A stretch of DNA of 64,000 nt from FEB-10 sp963710645 (GTDB lineage Bacteria > Acidobacteriota > Thermoanaerobaculia > Thermoanaerobaculales > Sulfomarinibacteraceae). The notes under the pieces were generated by a model. It made no database searches and had not been told where the DNA came from. It saw nothing but the letters and a program-made list of their open reading frames with translations. Both the position numbers and the translations under genes were made by a program. Positions 45,170 to 53,612 of this stretch are shown piece by piece. Where the stretch lies: positions 1,550,001 to 1,614,000 of the forward strand of contig CAVQBD010000009.1 in the NCBI GenBank assembly GCA_963710645.1, written 5' to 3'. Within the stretch, counting starts at the first letter, position 1, and each line of letters begins with the position of its first letter.

Positions 45170-45554
45170 GAAAACTCCTTCACCGAGTGTGTACGCACAA
45201 CCGATCCACGAAGATACAGCAATTAGGGAGATCCTTGGATTCCCGGGACCATGAGAAGCTGTTGGTGCCAGGCACCGTCGCAGATGTCGCGATCTCGTGC
45301 TCCGTTGCACGACGGTGCATTCCCGACCGCTCCCCGAGGTGCCCCAGAATGATGCGACTCGAGGGCTGATGACGCGATCAGGTCCCGACATTGTGAACGA
45401 CGCACGCCGCTCCCGCACCCACTCCCTGCATGGCTCGCTCCCGCTTTGCTCCCTGCTCCTGCGCCTCTCCCCCCCCACCCCCCTGGCGATGCAAACACGC
45501 CTGCGCTAAGGTGTGGGTTCCAAAAAACTAAAGAGGCACGAGAGGAGAAGACGC
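45170..45554. other. Non-coding spacer with TGCCAGGCA palindrome
   Basis: 385 bp between divergent genes with no credible coding frame. It holds the 13-bp palindrome GGTGCCAGGCACC at 45264-45276 and a pyrimidine-rich run near 45420-45485 just upstream of the mscS RBS (GAGGAGAAG). Promoters for both neighbours must lie here, but I could not assign them. Confidence 0.5.
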
Positions 45555-46388
45555 ATGGAACAGAATTTCGATGGTTTGATTGAAAACGTGATGACCCTGA
45601 TCTCGACCTGGGGGCTTCGAGTGATCGGCGCGATTGCGCTGCTGATCGTCGGCCGGATGGTTGCCGGCGCGGTGCGCCGCGGTATGCGCCGGATGATGAA
45701 ACGGGCCGATGCCGATCCGACCCTGATCCCCTTCGCGTCGAGCATGGTCTATTACCTGGTGATCGCCTTTGTGCTGATCGCCGTGCTCGGCATCTTCGGT
45801 ATCCCCACCGCATCATTCGTGGCGGTGCTCGGCGCCGCGGGGCTGGCTGTGGGACTCGCTCTGCAGGGCACGCTGTCGAACTTTGCGGCCGGGGTGATGC
45901 TGCTCGTTTTTCGTCCCTTCAAGGTAGGTGATCTGGTGGAGGTCGGCGGCCAGCTCGGTGTGGTCCAGGCGATCGGGATCTTCACGACCACCATGAACAG
46001 CCTCGACAACAAGCGCGTCATCCAACCCAACTCCCAGGTCTTCTCGGGCACCATCGTCAACTACAACGGCAACGACACCCGCCGCGTGGACATGGTGATG
46101 GGGATTGACTACGGAGACAACATCGGGGTGGCGATGGAGACCATCGATCGCATCGTCAAGGCCCATCCCAAGGTTCTGGCAGAACCCGAGGTTCAGATCG
46201 CCGTGTCCAACCTGGGCGACTCCTCGGTGGATCTCGTGGTGCGGCCGTGGTGCGTCCCGGCAGACTACTGGACCGTCTATTTCGATCTGACCAGGCAGAT
46301 GAAGGAGGGCCTCGAGACCGCCGGTTGCTCGATCCCGTTCCCGCAGCGCGATGTCCATCTGTATCAAGAGAAGAGCGCGATGGCGTAA
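45555..46388 (+). CDS. mscS: Small-conductance mechanosensitive channel MscS
   Basis: 277-aa inner-membrane channel that opens on membrane tension to release solutes. Three N-terminal membrane helices; the pore helix TM3 is Gly/Ala-rich (FVAVLGAAGLAVGLALQGTL), followed by LSNFAAGVMLLVFRPFKVGD. The cytoplasmic beta domain has NSLDNKRVIQPNSQV and NYNGNDTRRV. The length matches E. coli MscS (286 aa). ATG 45555 follows GAGGAG at a good distance; the frame to 45513 is not homologous. Confidence 0.95.
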   Translation: MEQNFDGLIENVMTLISTWGLRVIGAIALLIVGRMVAGAVRRGMRRMMKRADADPTLIPFASSMVYYLVIAFVLIAVLGIFGIPTASFVAVLGAAGLAVGLALQGTLSNFAAGVMLLVFRPFKVGDLVEVGGQLGVVQAIGIFTTTMNSLDNKRVIQPNSQVFSGTIVNYNGNDTRRVDMVMGIDYGDNIGVAMETIDRIVKAHPKVLAEPEVQIAVSNLGDSSVDLVVRPWCVPADYWTVYFDLTRQMKEGLETAGCSIPFPQRDVHLYQEKSAMA

Positions 46389-46496
46389 TCCGGAGAGCAG
46401 GGAGCAGAACCCCTGCCCCTGAGGGTGGTTTCGGGTGACGAATTCCGGGTTTCGGGCTGATCCGTCTTCGGTCGGGTAAAAAAACCCGGAACCCTG

Positions 46497-46530
46497 AAAA
46501 AACCGCCCACCCGGGTTCCCGGATGGGCGG
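46497..46530 (-). terminator. Intrinsic terminator of the beta-helix protein gene
   Basis: On the minus strand: CCGCCCA, a nested CCGGG/CCCGG hairpin, TGGGCGG, then six T residues (46502-46497). It begins 28 bp after the stop of the leftward beta-helix gene, a textbook position. Confidence 0.85.
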
Positions 46531-46557
46531 TGGATTGTGCAACCGTGATCGACTGAA

Positions 46558-48744
46558 CTAGCGCATGATCTCCGGCCAGGCGGAAGTGTCACCCGACTCG
46601 AAACCGTCATCGAAAATGCGGAGTGACCGAATTTCGGCCTCGGCCTCATTGTCCGACGGGTTGGCGTCGATCAGGTAGTCGGGGAGAGTGGCCGTTCCTG
46701 CCACCACCAGGACGCCTGTAAACGGGTCAGGCACGGCTCCGATGGCGGTGTAGGTGACGCTTCCACCAACTGGCAGGTCGGCCAGGTCGTCGATGTTGCC
46801 CGCTCCCTGGTTGGAGCAGGTACCACCACCTGCACCGACGCAGATCCAACCGATACCGCCCAACTCAGCCTGGAAGTCCACCTCGACCTCGACCTCGGCA
46901 GCGGCGTCAGGACCGGCATTGCTGACGGTGATGGAAAGTTCCGCATTGTCACCGTCGTCGAGGATCTGGGTTGACGGCGTCATGGTCATTGTGAGATCGG
47001 CGCCGCCCGTGACGGTCACTGGGAGCTCCAGGGTGGCAAAATCAACGGTGGCGCTGATGGCGTAGAAACCCGGGGCCGCACCGGCGGTAAATGTGCTTGA
47101 TGTCGCCCCGAGAACGGTACCGGCATCGGCCGGGTCCATGGTGCCGCCGGTGGCGTCAAAAAACACCGGAGTGCCGTCGGGAAGAGTGCCCATGCCGGAG
47201 GTGTCCGCGCCGTCGGAGTTGAATATCAAAGAGGCGTCGGCCGTCGCCTGACCCCCCACTGGGATGATGGTCTGATTCAGTTCGAGGCCGAGCACCAGCC
47301 ATGGGTCGGCATCCAGGAATCCGGCGGTGCCGGTGTAGAGCGCCGGATCGCAGTCACCGATGCCGGGTCCATCGTTACAGCCCCACCAGTTGTTCTCGGC
47401 CATGATCTCGGCGTCGTCTGATCGCACCCCCACGCCGTTGCCGGCAAGGCGGTTGAACGCGAGATAGGCCTTGCTCATTTTGGTGCCGGACGCGAGATCG
47501 TCGGTGTGGACCCACACGCCGGTTCCGTTGCCCAACACGGTGTTGTATTCGACAACAACCGGAAGCACCGAGGCGGGCGGGCTTGAGGTGTAGTTGTCGC
47601 CGATCCAGTGGAAACCAATGTTGGCGCCGATGGAGACGTTGTGGATGTAGCTGACTGTGGTGGTGTCGGACGAGTGAGAGGTGACGCGGAAGGCGCGCTG
47701 GAGATTCAGCTCGGGGTCGTTGTCCAGTGATTCGTTGACAAAGATGTTGCCGTTCACCTCGATGTTCGAGTCGTGGCCGTGTGCGTTCTCCCAGATGCCG
47801 TAGATGCGCTCCGAATTGCCTGCCTGGGCGCCGGTGATTCGAATCAGGTTGTCGGTGATGACCAGCCCGTCGTACCCTGCGCCGCCGCTGGTGTTCGATT
47901 GCAGGGCTACACAGGATGAGCTTTCGGGATCAGCGGCAGCGGCGCTACCGGGGATGACCACCTCGTTGCCCTCGATGGTCTGGTTGGTGCCGAAGGCGAG
48001 GTGGAACGCGATGTTCTGCCACGGTTCGCCTGTCGCGAGGGTGTGATTGCCGGGAATGTCCGCGGGCATCTCGATGAGGTTGTTGCGCACGGTGACGTCG
48101 TTGAAATCGCCCGCGGCGGTGAAGAACATGCCGAGGGTCCAGTCGAAACCGCGCAGCTCGAGATTCTCGATGGTCCAGCCGTGGTAGGTACCCTCGAAGA
48201 GGGCGAGAAACCCCTCGTAGTAGATATCGAGATCCGGAAGTTCCCAGGGCCCGAGAACCACCGCGTCGCCAAGTTCGGTGGCGTAGATTCGCACGTTGTC
48301 CACGCCGCCTGGGGGGATCACCGCGTAGTCGGCTGCGGCCCAGGAGGCCATGGCGTTGGGTTCGTTCCAGTCAAAGAGGCCGAGCAGCCTGACCTCGGTG
48401 CCGTCGCCGAGCAGCTCCACCGACTGTATGGCGTTGTCGATCCGGGTGAAGTCGTTGTCGTCGGGTTGAGGAACACTTCCGGTGGTGGCCACCGACTCCA
48501 CCAGCACGGTGAGCCCACCCTCGGTGGTGAGCAGACTGATGCCCCTGCTCCAGGAGTCCGGTGAACCCTCGGGGATGTGGTGTTCTGGCATCCGGACGAC
48601 GCTGCGGTCGACGTCGCTCGAATTGACGTCCGCCACCTGGATCGTGACCTTGTCAGCCGCCTCGGCTGATGGTGCCCAGATGAAGGTCATGACCAACAGG
48701 GTGGCCACCAGGAATGAGTTTTGGAGCAGAGATCGCTTTGACAT
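46558..48744 (-). CDS. Exported right-handed beta-helix surface protein with DUF11-like and C-terminal DGFESGDTSAW motif
   Basis: 728 aa. Signal peptide 1-29 (APSAEAAD). A parallel beta-helix-like region from about 140 to 460 has repeated xNxI/NxF turns (IENLELRGF, VRNNLIEM, ITDNLIRI, VNGNIFVN) and NNWWGCNDGPG, a motif seen in such right-handed helices. Two Ig-like or DUF11-like modules follow (about 480-580 and 585-700: NAELSITVSNAGPDAAAEVEV). The chain ends RIFDDGFESGDTSAWPEIMR; the DGFESGDTSAW ending recurs at the C-termini of many secreted proteins in some Gram-negative groups and may be a sorting signal. No catalytic site is visible. It has its own terminator. Confidence 0.8.
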   Translation of the reverse strand: MSKRSLLQNSFLVATLLVMTFIWAPSAEAADKVTIQVADVNSSDVDRSVVRMPEHHIPEGSPDSWSRGISLLTTEGGLTVLVESVATTGSVPQPDDNDFTRIDNAIQSVELLGDGTEVRLLGLFDWNEPNAMASWAAADYAVIPPGGVDNVRIYATELGDAVVLGPWELPDLDIYYEGFLALFEGTYHGWTIENLELRGFDWTLGMFFTAAGDFNDVTVRNNLIEMPADIPGNHTLATGEPWQNIAFHLAFGTNQTIEGNEVVIPGSAAAADPESSSCVALQSNTSGGAGYDGLVITDNLIRITGAQAGNSERIYGIWENAHGHDSNIEVNGNIFVNESLDNDPELNLQRAFRVTSHSSDTTTVSYIHNVSIGANIGFHWIGDNYTSSPPASVLPVVVEYNTVLGNGTGVWVHTDDLASGTKMSKAYLAFNRLAGNGVGVRSDDAEIMAENNWWGCNDGPGIGDCDPALYTGTAGFLDADPWLVLGLELNQTIIPVGGQATADASLIFNSDGADTSGMGTLPDGTPVFFDATGGTMDPADAGTVLGATSSTFTAGAAPGFYAISATVDFATLELPVTVTGGADLTMTMTPSTQILDDGDNAELSITVSNAGPDAAAEVEVEVDFQAELGGIGWICVGAGGGTCSNQGAGNIDDLADLPVGGSVTYTAIGAVPDPFTGVLVVAGTATLPDYLIDANPSDNEAEAEIRSLRIFDDGFESGDTSAWPEIMR

Positions 48745-49091
48745 CTCGGTTTCTCCCTTTGGTAGAAATTCGGTCTGTTCCGTCGAAAAAAGGCCGGAAC
48801 CGCTGTTCCGGCGAAAACTTCCCTTCTAATGAGTACCCGTGTGGCTAATAAAAATAGGGGCCTCGTGGGGTCCGGGGACCGGACCGGAAAAATGAACGAG
48901 GGCCCGCGACCGCGGGCCCTCTCTCGGAGTTTCCGGGCCGGACAGCCCGGAGGAGGGTTGGTCGGATGGGGCTTGGGGAGATTCCGCCATCCGATCTGTC
49001 GACAGGAAAGAGTCTATTCAGTGAGTGTTGAGTTGACGTCAAGCTGGTGTTCGGATGTTGCGAGGTGGGACCGGCGTGGGACAATTACGGC
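48745..49091. other. Spacer upstream of beta-helix protein and kynureninase, with strong hairpin
   Basis: 347 bp. It contains a long GC hairpin (GAGGGCCCGCG with CGCGGGCCCTC, 48898-48921) followed on the minus strand by TTTTT, and a smaller CCGGGC/GCCCGG hairpin near 48933-48950. The hairpin with its T-run lies about 150 bp upstream of the leftward gene, so it could be a leader attenuator or the end of a small RNA. No convincing reading frame. Confidence 0.5.
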
Positions 49092-50336
49092 GTGACGCAG
49101 TTCATATCACGTGCCGAGGCGATCGAACTCGACCTGAGGGACCCGTTGGCAGGAAGCCGCCAGGAGTTCATGATCCCGGAGGGTGTCGTCTACCTCGACG
49201 GCAACTCCTTGGGTCCGCTCCCAAAGCGCACCCTTGACCGGATCCAGCGGCTGATGACGGTGGAATGGGGAGAGGACCTCATCCGGAGTTGGACCGATCA
49301 CGGGTGGATCGACATGCCCGGGCAGATTTCGGCGGCGGTTGCGCCACTGATCGGAGCGGAGCCCGACGAGATTGCGGTGGCGGATTCGGTGTCGGTCAAT
49401 CTCTTCAAATTGCTGGGGGCCGGTCTGCGGCTGAGCCAGGGTCGTCGGGTCATTCTCACCGAAGAGGAGAACTTCCCCACCGATCAGTACATCGCCCAGG
49501 GGCTCGTTGAGCTGATGGCGGATCGGGCTTCGTTGCGAGTCGTGCCCCGAAGTGAGGTCGCCGACGCTCTCGATGAGGACGTGGCCGTGCTGATGCTCAC
49601 CCAGGTGGATTTTCGCAGCGGCGAGATTCACGATCTCCGGGATTGGAACGAGGCAGCCGAGGCGGTCGGCGCGCTGACCCTGTGGGATCTCTCCCACTCC
49701 GCGGGCGCGATTCCGGTGGACCTTGGTGACGCCGGCGCCGACCTTGCGGTTGGCTGCGGCTACAAGTACCTCAACGGCGGCCCCGGTGCACCTGCCTTCG
49801 CCTATGTTGCGCGCCGGCACCACGGCCGCCTGCGGTCTCCTCTGTGGGGCTGGATGGGTCATGCTGCGCCGTTCGACTTTGGTACCGACTACCGGCCGGC
49901 GCCGGGGGTGTCATCGCTCATCGTCGGCACGCCACCTATCTTGAGCCTTGCCGCCCTCCAATGCGGTGTCGAGACCGTGGCCGAGATCGGAATCCACCGT
50001 TTGCGGGCAAAGTCCATCGAGCTCGGCGAGATGTTCATCGCGGGTGTGGAAAGCACGTGTGACGGCCAGGGATTCGAGCTGGCCTCACCTCGAGATCCGC
50101 AGCGTCGGGGGAGCCACGTGTCGTTCCACCACCCGGATGGCTACGCCATTGTTCAGGCTCTCATCGCGCGTGGAGTCATCGGCGATTTCCGGGTCCCGGA
50201 TCTGCTCCGTTTTGGATTTGCCCCCGCGTACCTGAGATTTGTCGAGGTTTGGGATGCGGTGGCTGCATTGGCCGAGATCATGGAGGCGCGGCAATGGGAT
50301 CAACCACGATTTCGGGTGCGGGCGAAGGTCACGTGA
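49092..50336 (+). CDS. kynU: Kynureninase
   Basis: 414-aa PLP enzyme (aminotransferase fold) that cleaves kynurenine to anthranilate and alanine in tryptophan breakdown. Family stretches: VYLDGNSLGPLPK, DSVSVNLFKLLGA, LWDLSHSAGAIPV, and the PLP-lysine motif CGYKYLNGGPGAP; C-terminal FRVPDLLRFGFAPAY. The GTG at 49092 is taken as start (VTQFISRAEA aligns with the family); GTG 49047 is also in frame. There is no other tryptophan-degradation gene beside it unless the next hydrolase is the formamidase. Confidence 0.92.
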   Translation: MTQFISRAEAIELDLRDPLAGSRQEFMIPEGVVYLDGNSLGPLPKRTLDRIQRLMTVEWGEDLIRSWTDHGWIDMPGQISAAVAPLIGAEPDEIAVADSVSVNLFKLLGAGLRLSQGRRVILTEEENFPTDQYIAQGLVELMADRASLRVVPRSEVADALDEDVAVLMLTQVDFRSGEIHDLRDWNEAAEAVGALTLWDLSHSAGAIPVDLGDAGADLAVGCGYKYLNGGPGAPAFAYVARRHHGRLRSPLWGWMGHAAPFDFGTDYRPAPGVSSLIVGTPPILSLAALQCGVETVAEIGIHRLRAKSIELGEMFIAGVESTCDGQGFELASPRDPQRRGSHVSFHHPDGYAIVQALIARGVIGDFRVPDLLRFGFAPAYLRFVEVWDAVAALAEIMEARQWDQPRFRVRAKVT

Positions 50337-50337
50337 G

Positions 50338-51243
50338 TTGCGGAAGATTCACCTTCTTGCCGTGGTGCTGGTGGCGGCCCAGTCCATCGGTGCCCAGGAG
50401 CGTCCGGTGATGAAGGCAGCCGACGCGATGGCCCTCCCTCGTTCCGAGGCGCAACACGTGATCGCCTACGGGAGGGGACCACTGCAATTCGGCGAGCTTC
50501 GGCTGCCCGACGGCGCCGGATCCCATCCGGTGGCTCTGGTGATCCATGGCGGTTGCTGGTTGGCCGAGTACGATCTCGGCTATATGTCATCCTTCGCGGC
50601 CGCGCTTGGCTCGGAGGGGATCGCCACCTGGAGCATCGAATACCGGCGGGTTGGCAATGACGGCGGCGGGTGGCCCGGGACCTTTGAAGACGTGGCCGCG
50701 GCGGCTGATCATCTCCGTAAGATCGCGGCCGACCATCACCTCGACCTCGCGCGGGTGGTGGCGGTTGGTCATTCCGCCGGTGGACATCTGGCCCTGTGGC
50801 TTGCCGCCCGAAACCGGCTGCCGTCCAACGACCCCCTCCGCGGACCTGCGCCGCTGGATCTCGCGGGAGTTGTGAGTCTTGCCGGGATTCCGGATCTTGC
50901 GGGGTTCGCTTCACCCGAGGGGTGTGGCGCCGCTGTTTCCGGACTCCTGGGCGGTCGGCCGGCGGATCACCCCGAGAGACTGCGCAGGGTGTCGCCGATC
51001 CGGATGGTGCCGTCGGGCGTACCGCAGGTTCTGGTGATTGGGGAGCTCGACCCGATCGTGCCCCGCGCCCAGGCCGACGATTACCTGGCTGCCGCCGGCG
51101 GGGCCGTCGGGAACGTCGGGCTGAAGGAGGTCGCTGGAGTCGGCCATTTCGAACTCGTGAACCCCGCCTGCGAGGCGTGGCCCACCGTCAAAGCCGCGAT
51201 CCACGAGATGCTGGGATCCGAGCGTGAGGACGACGCCGGCTAG
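50338..51243 (+). CDS. Exported alpha/beta hydrolase, possible kynurenine formamidase-like enzyme
   Basis: 301 aa from TTG 50338, the only plausible start near the kynU stop (1-bp gap). A signal peptide is apparent (RKIHLLAVVLVAAQSIGAQ). Hydrolase motifs: oxyanion HGGCW, nucleophile GHSAGGHLALW, acid GELDPIV, catalytic His GVGHFEL. The HGGxW and GHSAGxH pattern is that of the esterase/lipase branch containing arylformamidases, and the coupling to kynU supports N-formylkynurenine as substrate. The apparent export signal argues against this, since formamidase is cytoplasmic; a periplasmic esterase is the alternative. Confidence 0.72.
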   Translation: MRKIHLLAVVLVAAQSIGAQERPVMKAADAMALPRSEAQHVIAYGRGPLQFGELRLPDGAGSHPVALVIHGGCWLAEYDLGYMSSFAAALGSEGIATWSIEYRRVGNDGGGWPGTFEDVAAAADHLRKIAADHHLDLARVVAVGHSAGGHLALWLAARNRLPSNDPLRGPAPLDLAGVVSLAGIPDLAGFASPEGCGAAVSGLLGGRPADHPERLRRVSPIRMVPSGVPQVLVIGELDPIVPRAQADDYLAAAGGAVGNVGLKEVAGVGHFELVNPACEAWPTVKAAIHEMLGSEREDDAG

Positions 51244-51249
51244 CCCGGG

Positions 51250-51528
51250 CTAGTCCATCCCGATCGAGAACATACGCTCCAAATCGTGTTGGGAGAACGC
51301 TCGGAAGGCGATCAAGGTCTCTGACGAAATGATGCCCTCGGCGGTGAGCATCTTCTCGGTGACCAGCGAGGCGATCTGCTCCTCTCCCGAGCAGCGGACG
51401 ATGGCCACCAGGTCGACCTGACCGGCCACCGAATAGACCTCGGACACGCCGTCGAATTGAACCAGGGTCTGGGCCACCTCGTTGATTCGATCGTTTTGTA
51501 CGTTGAGCAGGATGATTGCCGTGACCAT
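51250..51528 (-). CDS. Stand-alone Lrp/AsnC ligand-binding (RAM) domain protein
   Basis: 92 aa consisting only of the ACT-like effector domain of Lrp/AsnC regulators: VTAIILLNVQNDRINEVA, DGVSEVYSVAGQVDLVAIVR, ITSTETxxAF-like IISSETLIAF. No DNA-binding part. Such proteins bind amino acids and form ring oligomers; the target is unknown. It is convergent with the hydrolase (6-bp gap) and divergent from the MATE gene. Confidence 0.88.
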   Translation of the reverse strand: MVTAIILLNVQNDRINEVAQTLVQFDGVSEVYSVAGQVDLVAIVRCSGEEQIASLVTEKMLTAEGIISSETLIAFRAFSQHDLERMFSIGMD

Positions 51529-51617
51529 GGGTCCTCCCGTGTGCCCCGTCCGGGCACCCCATCATACTCCGCGATGATGTCGTTCGCGGGTGCTATGCTG
51601 CGCCGTCCGGAGAACGA

Positions 51618-52976
51618 ATGACCCGACCCTTCGAGCCCCCGAGCCGCGCTGAATTCGCCGCCATGCTTCGCCTGGCGGGGCCGGTGGTTGTGGTGCAGGT
51701 GGGTCTGATGCTCATGGGTGTGGTGGATATCATGGTGGTGGGGAGGGTATCGGCCAACGCCCTGGCGGCTGTCGCCCTGGGCCACGTGTCCGTCATGACT
51801 ATTGTGTCCTTCGGGCTGGGAACGCTCATGGTGGTGGATCCGCTGGTGTCCCAAGCTATCGGTGCCCGCGACCGTTTGGCGGTGCGGCGGACCTTTCAAC
51901 GGTGTCTCTTCATGACCGTCTTGATCGCCCTTCCAGCGATCGTTCTCTTGATCCCGGTGAAACCGGTGCTGGTGTTTCTCCGACAGCCTGTGGAGACGGT
52001 GCCCCTCGCCGCGGGCTATGTCCACCGTTGTCTGCCGGGGTTGTTGCCATTCTTCGGATTCATAGTGCTCCGCCAGACCCTGCAGGCCATGGAACGCATG
52101 CGGCCCATCGTGCTGACCATTGTGGGGGCCAACGGATTGAATCTGTTGCTTGACCTCGCCCTGGTGCACGGCCGCTGGGGATTTCCGGCCCTCGGTCCAC
52201 TGGGATCGGCATGGGCCACCACCATCAGCCGACTCACTCTGTTTGTCGGACTGGCTTTCGCCGCCCGCCGGGATCTGGCGCCTCTTGTGGCACGTTTCGA
52301 TCGAGAGGCCGTGAAGCTGATGCCCCTTCTGAGGACCCTCAAATTGGGGATCCCCATCGGTCTTCAGATTCAGCTCGAATTCACCTCTGTGAGCGCCATC
52401 GCCCTGATGATGGGTGGTATGGGAGCCGTCACCATGGCCGCCCACCAGGTGGCCATCAATCTGGCGGCCCTCACCTTCATGGTGCCTCTGGGGGTGTCGG
52501 CCGCGTCGGCGATCCGCGTCGGACACGCTGTTGGTCGGAATGATCAGGGTGGAGTCCGCCGTGCGGCTTCGGCGGCGCTCATTTGCGGCGCCGGTTTCAT
52601 GACGTGCACTGCCGTCCTGTTCCTCCTCCTGCCCCGACAGCTGGCCTCGGCCTACACCCCGGAGGTCGAGGTGCTCGTGCTGGCCGCCTTGCTGATTCCC
52701 ATCGCCGGCGTCTTCCAGATCTTCGACGGTCTGCAGATCGTGTCGGCCGGTATTTTACGTGGCCTCGGAGACACCCGTGCACCCATGCTGATCAATCTAT
52801 TCGGCTTCTGGCTGATCGGCATTCCGGTGAGCATCCTGTTGGCCTTCCGCCTCGGGCTGGGTCCCCAGGGTCTTTGGTGGGGCTTTGTGGTGGGCCTCGC
52901 GGTGGTGTCGACCATGCTGCTTCTGCGAATCGGCTCAAAGTTGTCGCGGCCGGTGGAGCGCGTCACCGTCGAGTGA
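51618..52976 (+). CDS. MATE-family multidrug/Na+ efflux transporter
   Basis: 452-aa, twelve-helix inner-membrane exporter with the two homologous MatE halves. First half: LAGPVVVVQVGLMLMGVVDI, GRVSANALAAVALG. Second half: LKLGIPIGLQIQLEF, MGAVTMAAHQVAINLAAL, PLGVSAASAIRVGHAVGR. It probably uses a Na+ or H+ gradient to export cationic compounds. The length is normal for NorM-type proteins. It stands alone. Confidence 0.92.
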   Translation: MTRPFEPPSRAEFAAMLRLAGPVVVVQVGLMLMGVVDIMVVGRVSANALAAVALGHVSVMTIVSFGLGTLMVVDPLVSQAIGARDRLAVRRTFQRCLFMTVLIALPAIVLLIPVKPVLVFLRQPVETVPLAAGYVHRCLPGLLPFFGFIVLRQTLQAMERMRPIVLTIVGANGLNLLLDLALVHGRWGFPALGPLGSAWATTISRLTLFVGLAFAARRDLAPLVARFDREAVKLMPLLRTLKLGIPIGLQIQLEFTSVSAIALMMGGMGAVTMAAHQVAINLAALTFMVPLGVSAASAIRVGHAVGRNDQGGVRRAASAALICGAGFMTCTAVLFLLLPRQLASAYTPEVEVLVLAALLIPIAGVFQIFDGLQIVSAGILRGLGDTRAPMLINLFGFWLIGIPVSILLAFRLGLGPQGLWWGFVVGLAVVSTMLLLRIGSKLSRPVERVTVE

Positions 52977-53168
52977 ACCCCCTCCCGCCCGGTCGGGAAC
53001 AAGGAGCAAGGAACATCCCCCGCCCGCTCAGGCAGCAGGGAGTAGCCCCGCCCACCTGGAGTCTGGGGGCGCTTTGGGCGGGCTTGCCACTCCGGGTACC
53101 TTCAAGTTGAACGTTAAACGTTGAATGTTCCCACCCACCCTCCAGGATTGTGAGAGGCCGCGTTGATC

Positions 53169-53310
53169 GGGCGTGCCGTCTCCGACGATTTTAAGTTGGG
53201 GCCGAACCTCTATCGTGCCACGATGGGTCCCAAATATCGTCGGAGGGGGCAACCTCGGGGAGCGCGATTGGGAGATGCTTGCGTCGAAGTCAGCAAATCG
53301 AAGCGAGCGC
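53169..53310 (+). repeat. 142-bp dispersed element R2, full copy b
   Basis: Aligns without a single gap to the reverse complement of 60899-61040; by hand about 116 of 142 positions agree. It holds a 10-bp stem CTCCGACGAT / ATCGTCGGAG (53180-53189 with 53236-53245), an inner ATCGT-GCC-ACGAT hairpin, and the shared right end AACCTCGGGGAG to AATCGAAGCGAGCGC. Confidence 0.85.
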
Positions 53311-53397
53311 GCGGGCCGTGCCCAGGTTGTAGGCCCCGCACACCCGGGTTGACATGGAGGAGGGAAGACTGATCATTTTACTGCCTACTGCCAACTC

Positions 53398-53522
53398 GCC
53401 GGCGGCAGCGATCGTGGCCGTGGCCGTGTGCGGTGACGCGAGACGCACAAGAAGGTGGACTGGCAGGCCTACGGCCACTCGCTGGTGACGGGGAGTCGCC
53501 GCGGCCATCGGCCGCGAGCAAC
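53398..53522 (+). repeat. Dispersed repeat R1, copy b
   Basis: Matches 32951-33062 at both ends and in the block GGCCACTCGCTGGTGACGG; the middle (about 53419-53472) is different. It is directly followed by heptamers of the CTACTGC type. Confidence 0.7.
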
Positions 53523-53612
53523 TGCCTACTGCCTACTGCCTACGAGACAGCGACTCAAAATGGTCCCTGCTAAAGTAAGAGGCCACTGACCCCACAGCGA
53601 GAGGTATGGCCC

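Larger units (their letters stand above)
52977..53612. other. Repeat island between the MATE and acs genes
   Basis: 636 bp with no credible gene. From left to right: heptad run GGAACAA/GGAGCAA/GGAACAT (52996-53016), heptad run GTTGAAC/GTTAAAC/GTTGAAT (53106-53126), the full 142-bp element R2 copy b, TTACTGC/CTACTGC (53378-53391), repeat R1 copy b, then CAACTGC/CTACTGC/CTACTGC (53519-53539). The acs promoter should lie in the last 70 bp. Confidence 0.75.

Noticed and set aside
48845..49084. 79-codon minus-strand frame upstream of the beta-helix gene
   Set aside because: It spans the hairpins and has no RBS or homology; taken as non-coding.
53001..53320. Short reading frames in the repeat island before acs
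   Set aside because: They run through repeat copies R2 and heptads, are not conserved in frame between copies, and lack RBS.
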